Shown here: piece after piece, positions 35,276 through 45,748 of the stretch | Numbering within the stretch: position 1 is the first letter of the stretch | Layout: every line of letters begins with the position of its first letter | Origin: Rallus limicola | Taxonomy: Eukaryota; Chordata; Aves; Gruiformes; Rallidae | DNA length: 64,000 bases | Direction of reading: 5' to 3' | NCBI GenBank assembly: GCA_022605955.1 | Contig: JAKCOZ010000040.1 | Coordinates: 5,838,558-5,902,557, forward strand | Notes under the pieces: generated by a model | The model's database searches: none | The model's input: only the letters and a program-made list of their open reading frames with translations | Told to the model about the DNA's origin: nothing | Position numbers and translations under genes: made by a program

Positions 35276-36129
35276 TGGCCGTGAGTGTGCAAGCCAGCCG
35301 GCCCCGCGCGTGCAAGGATGCTGCCTCACTCACAGCAGTCCCACCGCGTGCACGGGCCAGCGTGTGGCACGGGGGGGGCCGTGAGGGGTGTGAAGCTCCC
35401 CCCACCCCCCACTCCCCTCTCACCCCTTTCCAGCGCCCGCCGGGCCGGGGGGAGTCCGTTTCACCCCCCCGCCGCCTCTCCCCGGCCCCTCGCCCCCCTC
35501 CCTGTACGAGGCGATTTGCTTCAGCGGGAGCCGGATCCTCGTCGAGCAGCCGCGGCTCCCTGGGGAGAGCCGGGGGGCTGCAGCCCCTGTCTGGCCGGCT
35601 TAGCGTGACGGGGGCAGGCGGGGCTCAGGGCTCGGGCCCCCCGGCCCTTCCTCTTCGTCAGCGGGGAGGCGAAGGCTGGGGAGTGATGTGCGCTGACCGG
35701 GCGGGGGGGACGGCGAGCGAGACACGGGCTACAGCTTCTGACAACGTGCGGCCCCCACGGGCACACGCGTGTGCGGGACCGCCCCCCCCGCCCCCCCTCC
35801 CCTCGCTGCTGCCGCCCTCCCCGACAGCCCCCGAGTTACCCCCCCACCCCGACCCCGGTTGGGGGGATCCGGCTGTGGGAGGGGTCCCACGGGCTCGGTG
35901 ACACGGGTGACGTGGGGACATGGGACAGACGGCACCCCCGCCCTGGGACAGAGCTGAGGATGCTCCAGCCCAGCAGAAGATGTGGCTGTGTCTGATCCGG
36001 CCCCGTGGGGACCAATCCTGACACCCACCCCCCCCCCTCCTCCTCCTTTCCCATCCTGAAAGGTCCCAGCCGGGTCTCCAGCTCCCACCCCGTGGGGTTC
36101 AATCCTTCCCAGACGGGTCCCATCTTCCC

Positions 36130-36545
36130 CTCATAGGGCCTGATCCTGCCCCACGGACTCTAGTCCTGCTTTTGGAGGGGACTGCAGGAAACAATCCTGC
36201 CCTACAGAGCCCAATCCTGCCCCATAGGGTCCAATCCTGCCCTATAGGGTCCATCCTGCCCTATGGAGTCCAATCCTGCCCTATAGATCTCAATCCTACC
36301 CTAAAGGTTTCCATCCTGTCCCGTAGGATCCTGTCCTGTGACGTAGGGTCCCATCCTGCCCCACAGGGTCCCATCCTGCCCCACAGGGTCCTATATAGGG
36401 TCTGATCCTGCCCCATGGCATCCCATCCTGCCCCATGGCGTCCCATCCTGTTCCGTCCCATCCTGCCCCACAGGGTCCCATCCTGCCCCATCCTGCCCCA
36501 CAGGGTCCCATCCTGCCCCATCGGGTCCCGTGCAGTCCCGCAGGG
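36130..36545 (+). repeat. Minisatellite of CCATCCTGCCCCACAGGGTC units
   Basis: About twenty copies of a 15-22 bp unit (AATCCTGCCCYAYAGGGTCC and variants). Intergenic between TBX21 and TBKBP1. Open frames on both strands are repeat translations. Confidence 0.92.
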
Positions 36546-36629
36546 TCCGAGGCAGCTCTGGAGGGTCCGATCCTGCCCCGGAGCGTGGGGCGGGCCGGGG
36601 GAGGCAGCCGGAGGCAGGGCAGCGCTGGG

Positions 36630-37260
36630 GACAGACGCTCGCCGCATGCCAAACGGCGGAGCCGGGAGTTAAAAATACCCCTGGGGGGCCCAGCCGACGG
36701 AAGTGGAGGTGTCGGCACCGGCTGCTCGGGGCCTGGAGGAAGGGGGCGGGGGGGCTGCGCTCAGGTATCCTGTCCCCCTCTGAGGACCCTCCTACCCAAC
36801 CCTGAGACCCCATCAAAGCAGCACCAGCCGCTGGGTCCCCAACCACCTAGAGCAGGGTACCCCGAAACCACACCGGGACATCACCGGTACCCACCCCGTG
36901 GTTGGAGCACCCATCCCAGAAGGCGCCCACCTCCACCGCCACGGCACGGGGAGAGGGGACCTTGGTTGGGGAGAGGGGACCTTGGGGGAGAGGGGACCTT
37001 CCTTGGGGAAATGTGAAGTGACAAATGACGCCCCGCGTGCGTTAATTGATGTGACGCGGGGCTGACACCGCGGTTGCACCCGGGGCCGGGCGTGCGGGAA
37101 GAGAAAAGGGGGGTGGGGGGAGTGGGGAAATAATAATAGGATATAAAAAAACCCCCAAATAAATCCCAATCAAATGTTAAAAATAGGTCAGGGGGAAGGA
37201 GACGGAGCTGGAGCCGGTTTCGTTTCAGCCGCCGGTGTGAAGGAGCTGCCCGCCGGCCAG
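36630..37260. other. Intergenic stretch with two AT-richer patches
   Basis: 36650-36685 contains AGTTAAAAATACCCC. 37010-37250 contains AATGTGAAGTGACAAATGACG, GTTAATTGATGTGACGCGGG and AATGTTAAAAATAGGTCAGG, two of which resemble MEF2-type AT cores. No coding sequence is recognised. The patches are possible enhancer islands for TBX21 or TBKBP1. Confidence 0.3.
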
Positions 37261-38884
37261 CCAGGGCAGTGTGAGCCTGGGCAGCGGCAGAAGGAGCTGA
37301 AAATGATGGGGGGGGGGAGATGGGATGGAGGTGGGGGCTGGGCTGGGATCCCCTGTTGGCATCACATGTCTCTGCCGGGGTGGTGGGACCCCAGCCTTAA
37401 ATCCCACCTGCCCCAAGTCGGGCTCATCCAAAGCGCAAGGGCTGGGATGCAGCTGTGGATGCAGGCGGGGCCACATTTGCCCCCTGCGACCTCCCAAACG
37501 CCTCTTTCCCAGCCCTGAGCTGTCCCACAGGGGCTGGGGTGGGGGTGTGGGGGGTGTTCAGGGGACCCTGAGGTTCCCCATGGTGGGGTTTTGTGGCTGG
37601 GGCTGTGCTCCCCGTGAGGGTAGGCCGGTGCTGAGGGTGGCCTCGTGCTGGCCGTGCCCGTTGCTCCAGCGGGTCACTGGGAGTTCAGGCTGCTGGCGCG
37701 GGTGTCGATGGCCCCCCCAGGCGCCTGCCTGGTGCTGGATTTTGGGCCACCAGCCAGAGCGGGACGGGCAGCAGGTCGTGGCCGTCAGGGTGCCACGTGT
37801 CCCCGCGGCCGCAGAAAGAGCCAGGACCTGCAGTGAGAGCCAAGGCGCAGCTCCCTGGGGACACATCGGCTGCAGGGCCATCGTCATGGCTGGTCACCAC
37901 CGCGCTGTCCCCAGGAGCCACGCAGGGACTGGGGACACACACACACATCTTCTATCCCTCCATCCGCCGCGTCCCCAGCACGCCCTGCATCACGGAGCAT
38001 CACCCCCTGCATCCCACCCCCTGCATCCCACCCCCTGCATCCCACCTCGGGTGGCAGCAACGAACAAGGGGTGCTGGGGCACAGGGGGATTTGGGGAGGG
38101 GGACACACACACACTTGTCTTCTAATAAACCCCCCTCCCTTGGATGCTCGATCCAGGTGACCCCGAGTTTAACCCCACTTAGGGCGCCAGCAGACGCTGG
38201 CCCCGATGCAGATGGGTTGTGACAGCCGAGAAGTCCCCCCCCGGCAGGCACTGGCGAGGCGCTGGCCACGGCGGAGGGGTTGGGGAGGGGGGCGGGAGGG
38301 GGGGGTGCGGGGTGCGAGGCCCATGTCACGGCGCGTTGGCTCCGTCACCTCCCCGCAGCGAGACGGCGGGTCCCGGCGCGAGGCCGGGGCTGGGCCAGCA
38401 GCCCGGGGGTCCCCGGGGGGGCCCGGTGGCACTTGTCTCTCCGCAGCATCCGTGATGGCGCTGGGCACATGGCAGCCAGGGCTGTGTGTTGGTGTGTCCC
38501 CCCCTCCCTCGCCCTCCGCTGTCATGTGAGACCGAGGCCCCCCTGATGGTTGGGAATGGGGAGGGAGGAAGGGGGGGGATCACCGCAGATGGATGCTGCA
38601 GAGCTGATCCCATCACAGGGGTGAGGAAGGACACCGATACTGGGGTGGCTTGGCCAGGAGGGGACATGCCACATCCTCCCTGGGTCGGGGGGGGCACATC
38701 CCAGGCACGAAGGGCAGGAGGTCCCTGGGGACTGCAGGAGCCACCACTGCTCCCCGCGGGGATGGTGAGGCACGTGCAAAACCCTTCTGTCTCTCCAGGA
38801 AGAGCATCTGTGAAAGGTCAGGCAGCTGCTGGCACACGTGTGGGAAGGGGACCAGAGCCCACAGCGGGGTGACAGGCAGCTGCT
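37261..38884. other. Intergenic, no gene seen
   Basis: GC-rich sequence with a few short tandem words (CCCCCTGCATCCCAC x3 at 38005-38047). An isolated AATAAA at 38124-38129 has no recognisable coding exon upstream. No transposon found. Confidence 0.5.
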
Positions 38885-39195
38885 GCCTGCAGGCCAGGAG
38901 AGCTGAGCACCCCAGAGTGATACAGGCACCCCAGGGTGATGCAGGGACCCAGAGCCTGAGGTGGATGTAGGTACCCCTGTGTGATGGGGGCATCTAAGGT
39001 GATGCTGGTGCTGGGTACCCACCCTGGATGCAGGTACCCTGGTTGATGGGGGCATCTAGGGTGATGCTGGCACTGGGTACCCACCCTGGATGCAGGCACC
39101 CCTGGATACAGGGACCATGTGCCTGTCTGGATGCAGGTACCCAGGGTGATGTGAGCACCCCGGGGTGCTGTGGGCACCCTAGGGTAGTGCAGGTG
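38885..39195 (+). repeat. Minisatellite of GGGTACCCACCCTGGATGCAGG units
   Basis: Irregular copies, 40-60 bp, of a GGTGATGCTGG / GGGTACCCACCCTGGATGCAGG / GGCATCTAGG mosaic. Intergenic. Confidence 0.85.
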
Positions 39196-39848
39196 CTGGG
39201 CACCCATGGGAAAGGGCTGAGCAGCTCTCTGCAGAAGACACGGGACCAGATCCGAGCCCGCGGCCGCCGCTGCAACCGCTGGTGATGCCGCCTCCACCAC
39301 GGGCCCCAAGGGCTTCTCCCCAAGGGTGTGGGCAGAGCACCCCAACCCCAACCGGGGTCCCTTTCCCCTGGGGGGGGGGGGGGGGGGGAGAGAGGGCCGG
39401 GCAGCCCCCTCCATTTCTTATAAACGCCTCTGGCGATGCTGCCCCGTGACACAGCAGCTCTGGGGGTTGTGGTTAAACCCCAGGGCTCCAGCTTTGACTC
39501 AGACCGGATCCGCGGCACAGAGGGGCCTTTCGGCGCCCACGGCTGGAAAGAAACGCTCACCGGGAGTGCCGGGCGCTTCCTCGCAGAGCCGTTTCCTATA
39601 AACCCCAATGGAGAGGAGATGGGGCTGAGCTGCCCCCCCCCCCACCCCGAGCCAAGCTGGACGAGGAGGTTGGGGGGTCTCTAGAGCCCTCCTGAGCTAC
39701 AGGGAACCCCTCCAGCTTGGGTACAGGGGTGATCTGCACGGGGGTACGGAGCCCTGCGCAGGGGCAAAGTCGGAAGGAACAAGAAACACCCAGGGGAAGA
39801 CATCACCACAAGCATTACTAGACATCAGAGAATCCCTTGCATGAGATT

Positions 39849-39849
39849 T

Positions 39850-39897
<48 letters not shown>

Positions 39898-39996
39898 CAT
39901 ATATATAATATATATATAATATATCTTGTTTCTTGTATATATATAAAAATATATGTCTATGTATATATATATAAAATCAGATCTCCAGATCGATCG

Positions 39997-40038
<42 letters not shown>
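39849..40038. repeat. (AT)n tract followed by (ATCT)n microsatellite
   Basis: About 120 bp of almost pure AT dinucleotides (39849-39970), then a short spacer, GATCGATCGATC and twelve ATCT units (to about 40038). It is the most AT-rich block of the intergenic region and likely length-polymorphic. Confidence 0.95.
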
Positions 40039-40104
40039 ATCTGGGGATGCCAGGTCTGGCTGTCACTGCTGTCATCCCTGCTTGGACCTGGCTCCAAACA
40101 CCTG

Positions 40105-40340
40105 GCAACGGGGTAGGAGCATCCCTGGTTCCCATCTCTCCACCCTGGAGTAGGAGCATCCTTGGTCCCCATCTCCACCCTGGCATAGGAGCATCCCTGG
40201 TCCCCATCTCTCCTCCCCAGGGTAGGAACATCCCTGGTTCCCATCTCTCCTCCCCAGAGTAGGAGCATCCCTGGTTCCCATCTCTCCACCCTGGGGCTGG
40301 AGCATCCCTGGTCCCCATCTCTCCTCCCCAGAGTAGGAGC
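40105..40340 (+). repeat. 37-bp minisatellite, about six copies
   Basis: Unit contains GTAGGAGCATCCCTGG followed by TTCCCATCTCTCCACCCTG or a TCCTCCCCAGA variant. Copies begin near 40111, 40150, 40186, 40223, 40259 and 40296. Confidence 0.93.
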
Positions 40341-41691
40341 AGGAAAAAGTGGGGAGCCCAGCAGTGAGAATGACTCCGTTTTCCCCTAAATGACAAAAAA
40401 GCTGAGAAAAGGAAAGAAAAGGAGAAAAAAAGAACAAGAAAACCCCCACCCTGAACCCCCGAAAGGCAGCTGGAAAAAGAAACCTTGCAGCCAGCCCAAA
40501 ATAAGAGGGGTTTTTTGCTGGGAAAGAAAAAAAACCCTGAAAGAAAGTTGCTGTGTAAGAAAGAGTGAGGTGTGAGCTGCTGCAGGGCCGGGGGGGCGTG
40601 GGGAAGGGGGGTACGTGGGGGGGGGGGGCATGGGGTGGGGAGGGGGCTGCATACATAGGGTGGATCTGGGGAGTGATGGGTTGTGCTATCCTGGGTGTTT
40701 TGGGGGATAACTGACCCCCCCCCCCCCCTACATACCCCCCGACCCTGGGATGCTGGTGTCACCCTTGGGACAGGGTGGAGGAAAGAGACCCCAGCCCCTG
40801 CCACCCCCCACCCCCCCCATGGCTCAGGGGGGACCAGCTTGTCCCTTGTCACCACAGACAGGTGACAGTAGGGACCCAGCGGGTCCAGCTGGATGCCTGA
40901 GCCCCCCCCCCCGAGCCCCCCCTGAGTCCCAAAGTGGGTCATCCCCCCCCTCCCACTGCCTGCGGGACCCCCGTGCCAGCCCCTCGTCCCGCTCCCTGTG
41001 GCAGCAGCCAGGGACCAGGGTGCCATGCCCACAGCAGTGGGGGGTGCCCCCAGCCACGCAGACCCCTGCCCCCCCCAGCCTTGGGGACAGCAGAGCCACA
41101 TCCCCCTCCACACCCCACCCCACCCCCCCAGCAGCACCCTTGGGGCAGGGCAGAGGGGCTCTGGGGTGGGTTTGGGGACCGGGACCCCAGATTTGGGGGG
41201 TGGGGTGATGTGTGGCACGGCTAGCTGGCACGGTGACCCCCTCTGAGCCCCTACAAGGGGGGGTCGGGGAGCACCCAGTCCAGCCCTGGGTGGGTGCCCC
41301 AGGAGAAAGCCCTGCGGCCCCGGGGTGGGGGTGGGTGGGGAGGGGGGGGGGGGGTGAGGACCAACAGCACCGGCAGCGCTGCGGTTTGCAGCTCCCTCCT
41401 GCGAGGTGCCGAAGAGGCGGTAGAACCGGGGGGGGGGGGGGGACGGTGGGAGGAAGCAGGGCCACACACCCCCTCCCGTCCCCCCCCCATCGCCACCCCC
41501 CCTCTCTGGGCAGCCCCACTTGACCTGCACAGGGCGGTGGAGCCGCAGCAACAGGGTGGGAGAGGGAAACTGAGGCACGGGGCTCCCCGGGGGGGTGGTG
41601 GTGTGGTGGTGGTGGGGGGGGGAGCGGTCCCTCTTGCAGAGGGGGGGGTGTTTCCTCACGCAGAGCGGGGCTGAGGTGGGGTGACCCCACG

Positions 41692-41693
<2 letters not shown>

Positions 41694-41724
<31 letters not shown>
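41694..41724. repeat. (TG)n microsatellite
   Basis: Fifteen TG units, intergenic, likely polymorphic. Confidence 0.95.
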
Positions 41725-41725
<1 letters not shown>

Positions 41726-41984
41726 TGTCACACACCCTGCACCCCTGCTCCTGGGATGTGATGAGCTGCTCAGGCCTGTGACACGGCTGCCTTGTGCCCC
41801 CCCCCACGCCCTGCACCAACACGGGCACCCAGGGGGCCACCACCAGCCCTTTGTATGCCCCCCCCCCCCCCACCTCCCAGCACCACCCAAAGGGCAGCAG
41901 GAAGAGGACAGCTGGGCATCTCCATGCAGCAAACACCCCAAACTGGGGGGGGGGCGGGGAGAAGGGGGGAGGACACTGGTACCC

Positions 41985-42305
41985 CCAAGCTCATGTGAGC
42001 ATCATGTGCTCGAGGTGGGGATGCATTAACCTGGGGGGTGGGGGGGAGGAGGGTACCAGGACCCCCAGATGCATCAACCTGGGGGGGGGGGCGGGTACCA
42101 GGACCCCCAAACTCATGTGAGCATCATGTGCTCGAGGTGGGGATGCATCACCCTGGGTGGGGGGGGGTATCAGGACCCCCAAACTCATGTGAGCATCATG
42201 TGCTCGAGGTGGGGATACATCAACCTAGATGGGGGGGCGGGGTACGGGGACCCCCAGACTCATGTGAGCATCGTGCACTCGAGGTGGGGATGCATCACCC
42301 TGGGG
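41985..42305 (+). repeat. Minisatellite with ACTCATGTGAGCATCATGTG core, four copies
   Basis: Copies of CTCATGTGAGCATCATGTGC + TCGAGGTGGGGATGCATCA + G-run + GGTACCAGGACCCCCAA start near 41989, 42111, 42182 and 42258, with one partial copy between the first two. The period is 71-76 bp and the G-run length varies. Confidence 0.9.
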
Positions 42306-43590
42306 GTAACACACCCCAGAGCTGCCTGCATCCTCCTGCCTGGCCCAGGAGGGGCTGGTGATTTTGGGGGGAAGGGTGTGTGTGTGTGTGTCGGGTCTGG
42401 GGGTCCCCGCGCCCCAGCAGCCTCCTGACTCAGCGGCTGCCGCCCCCGGGGGAAGCGGATGAGTAACGGCACGCGCCGCCCTCTGGCGCTCGTCACGTGA
42501 TTTCAAAAAAAAGGGAGAGAGGGCTCGGGGTGGGGGGGGTGTCGAGTGGGTGGCGGGAGAGGTGGGGGAGGGGGGGCAGGCACCCCCTTGCCCAACGCTG
42601 GGGCCCCTCTCCCCCTCCATCCCTGCGCATTTCCGAGCTGGAGATGGGCTGAGGAGCCTCTGCCCCTATCCCAGCCCAGGTGAGGGTCAGGCCTCATCAC
42701 TGGGGGGGTGCGACCCCCCCTACCCCCACCCCCACCCCAACCCCCTTTATTTTTTTGGGGGACCGTTCCCTGTGTCCCCGTGGGGGTGGCTGCATCCCCC
42801 CCCCCTCTCCCCCGGCTCGGTGCCCTCTCTCCATCGCTGCCAGGCTCCCCAGGGCTGACCCAGGGAGCCGGGTTCGGCTGAGCCCCGGGCAGGGGCTGCT
42901 CTTCCTCCCCCTCCCTTGCCAGATGCAGAGATCAGCTCGTGATAATGCCCGCGGGTGCCGCTGCCTCAGCGCCAGCGCAGGTCCCTATCTCCTTCACACC
43001 ATCACCCCGCAGCCTGCCCTGCCACAGCGGCTGGGAACCTGATCGGGGCTGTGCTGGGGGAGCTGGGACTGAGTGTGTGTGTGTCCCGTCCCCCCACCCC
43101 CCCTCCCTGAACCTCTTCCCCACCTCCTTCAGCCTCCCCCAGGCAGGGATGCCAGAGACCGGTCACAACTCATCACAGGGATGCTCCCTAGACCAGACCC
43201 AGGGCTGGCAGGGGATGGGATTTCTCGAGTTTAAAGGTGCCTCAGCGCTGAGGTCACCCGCACCCCACATCCCCACAGGGTGCAAAGACATCCCCCGCGG
43301 GGCCGCCCCAGCCCCCAGCCCGCGGGCAGGGCAGCTGTAGGCCCTACAATAACACAGCGCTGGGGCCCGTGCAGGGAGGGAGGGAGGGAGAGAGGGATGT
43401 GCCGTGCACAGCGCAGCCCCTTCCCCCAAATCTAACCATGAGCATCCCACCCCCACCCTTGCCATCACCCCCATGAGCCCCCAGCCCCCGCGGGGTGTCC
43501 CCACCTCAACTGGCTTTGCCGGCCCCGTTGGGAGGGAGGAGCAGCAGCCGCTAACGAGGGTGCCCTCCCTGTCCTCCCCCCGGCATCAAG
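42306..43590. other. Intergenic, no gene seen
   Basis: GC-rich with a GT tract (42376-42390) and long C runs. CpG density rises at 42410-42500 and again at 43300-43330, without coding sequence. No transposon recognised. Confidence 0.5.
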
Positions 43591-43850
43591 GATGCTCTGG
43601 GACCATCCCCCTGGCTTTGAGCCCCCCACTGCTGGGGATGCTCTGGGACCATCCCCCTGGCTTTGAGCCCCCCAGTGCTGGGGATGCTCTGGGACCATCC
43701 CCCTGGCTTTGAGCCCCCCACTGCTGGGGATGCTCTGGGACCATCCCCCTGGCTTTGAGCCCCCCAGTGCTGGGGATGCTCTGGGACCATCCCCCTGGCT
43801 TTGAGCCCCCCAGTGCTGGGGATGCTCTGGGACCATCCCCCTGGCGTCGT
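43591..43850 (+). repeat. 46-bp minisatellite, six near-identical copies
   Basis: Units start at GATGCTCTGGGACCATCCCC, at 43591, 43637, 43683, 43729, 43775 and 43821 (exact 46-bp period). Copies differ mainly at one base (CACTGCTGG or CAGTGCTGG), an alternating pattern that suggests recent duplication of a two-unit block. Confidence 0.97.
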
Positions 43851-44328
43851 GCCCGGCCCCATCTCCAGCTCCAGGCTCCCTCTGGTGCTGCCCCGCTCGG
43901 TGTGTCTCTTACCCGCTGATTTCGGGGTCACACGCTCTGCCCCATGGCCCGTTCCTCACCGCCTCCTCCTGGGGTCTGGCGTAGCCCCCTCTGCTCCCTG
44001 CACCCAAACTGGGAGGGGGCAGGCGCCGGGGTCCCACCTGGGGCTCTGTGGGTGTGGGTGTGGGGGTGGGGGTGGTCCCGTGCCCGTTTCATCCCCCCTG
44101 TGTCACCCCAGGGATGTTCAGCATCCCCCAGGTGAGCAGCAGCCCCCCCGTGCCCACCCCTCATGGGACAAGCCCAGAGGGGTGGGGAGAGGGGCTGGGG
44201 TGGTGGGGTTGGGTGTCCCCAGCTGCACCCCAGAGGCACCAGCCTGGCACTGGCACTGTGGGGCTGGGTGCTGGCTTGTACCCCCCCGTACTCCCCCGGG
44301 GCTGGTGCTGATGGTTTTTGTTTTGCTT

Positions 44329-44334
44329 TTTATT
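44329..44334 (-). terminator. TBKBP1: Distal candidate poly(A) signal of TBKBP1
   Basis: TTTATT on the plus strand reads AATAAA on the minus strand, 1.4 kb past the TBKBP1 stop. It is a possible alternative to the proximal signal at 44616-44621. Confidence 0.4.
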
Positions 44335-44615
44335 GTCCCATTTCTTGGCCAGTAAACCCGAAACGGGGCACCCTGCACCCCATCACCCTGCACCCCATCA
44401 CCCTGCACCCCATCACCTCGCACCCCATCACCCCAAACCCCATCACCCCCAGGCTGAGCCCCACTGCTATGAGTTGGCTCTGCTGGGGCTGGGTGCAGCA
44501 ACACCAGACTTGCCCCCCCCGCCCTACTTCCCCTCCCCCCCCCAAAACCCATCCCCAGGACCCAAACTGAAGAGGCAGCCTCAGCCCCCCCCAGCGTTTT
44601 GGGCACTGGAAAGGT

Positions 44616-44621
44616 TTTATT
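44616..44621 (-). terminator. TBKBP1: Proximal poly(A) signal AATAAA of TBKBP1
   Basis: AATAAA on the minus strand, giving a 3' UTR of about 1.13 kb from the stop at 45751-45749. The 3' UTR contains several G/C homopolymer tracts (e.g. 44936-44953) but no other gene. Confidence 0.65.
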
Positions 44622-45748
44622 GGAGTCAGTGGTGGTGCAGAGCGCGCGGGTCCCTCCTCCTGGGGGGGGTCCCCACAGTGGGGAGGGGGTCCCCACAGAG
44701 TGTGGGGGGGGTCCCCACCCTGCTTAGCCCCTGGGGGTGCATGGGGTGCGTGTGCCGTGGCACAGGGGGGGACATGCAGCGCAGAGCAGCTCGGCTGGGG
44801 GGGGGGATGGTGGTGTGGATACCCCCCCCCCTTCTCCCAGCAGCTTTGAGGTAGATTGAACGTGGAGGGGCTGGGGGGTGGGGGCTTGGGGTGAGCAGCT
44901 GCCACCAGCCCTGGGCTAAAGAAGGATGGACCCGGGGGGGGGGGGGGGGGGGGGTCTGTTGTTGGGGGGGCTCCACGCTGGGGGCGCCGGGGAGACCCCC
45001 TGAGTCATGGAGCCCGGTTCAGTGGGGGGGGGGGGGGTCCATGCTGCACCTTGGGCTGCGGGGTTTGTTTCTCAGCAGCATCATTGAGGGGGGGGGGGGG
45101 AATGGGGGTGCTTTTAATGTAAAAGAGTGGAAAGATGCTTGAACTGGGCGGGGGGGAAGGAGTGGGACTGAGAACAAGCAGCTACCCCCCCCCCCCCAAA
45201 TCCCACCCCCCCACTCCCCCCCCAAACCCAACTCTGACCCAAAGAGCTGGGGAAGGGGGGCAGCCCCTTCCCCTCACCTGCTTCCTGGGGGCTGGATGCA
45301 GGACCCAGCCCCTCGAATCCTCCCTGAGATCAAGCAGCATCACCCAAGGGTGCAGATGACACCCGAGGGTGCAGGTGACACCCAAAGGGGCGCAGTCGGG
45401 GTCCCCTCCAACAGCCACCCCCGGGGGTGGCAGCGTTGTCCCGGTGCCCCAATTCGAGCATCCCAACCCAGCACAGGGATGGGGTGAGGTGAGAGTGGAG
45501 GAACCCACTTACGGTGAGCCAGGAGCACCCAGGGTGGGGGGGTGGGGGTGTGTGTGTGCTCCAGCGTGGGGGTCTCCAGGGTGGGGGGCTCCTGGGTGGC
45601 AGAGGGGGGGGCTCAGTCTTTCCATAGCTACTGAAGACTTGGAGGTATTTCGGGAGCCCTGTGTTGCTCCTCGTGTGTTTTCATGCAGCATCCAAAGACC
45701 GGGGATGGGGGGGTTGGAGGTGTGGGGGGGTGTGAGGGGGGGTGTGTC

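Noticed and set aside
34360..35901. 513-codon open frame on the plus strand
   Set aside because: Gly/Pro/Arg-rich translation of G-runs and the GTGTGCAAGGGG minisatellite. It has no recognisable domain, and frames on the other strand are equally open.
38124..38129. AATAAA on the plus strand in the TBX21-TBKBP1 interval
   Set aside because: No coding exon or splice-bounded frame upstream. An isolated hexamer is expected by chance.
39790..39835. Short ITRHQRI-like similarity to a C2H2 zinc-finger linker
   Set aside because: Only about eight residues fit, the frame is short, no Cys pair precedes it, and AT repeats follow. Chance similarity is likely.
40031..41941. 636-codon open frame on the minus strand in the intergenic region
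   Set aside because: It spans the 37-bp minisatellite and C/G runs. The translated repeat (GEERWEPGM-like) and Pro-rich strings show no domain, no bounded exon structure and no support beyond lack of stops.
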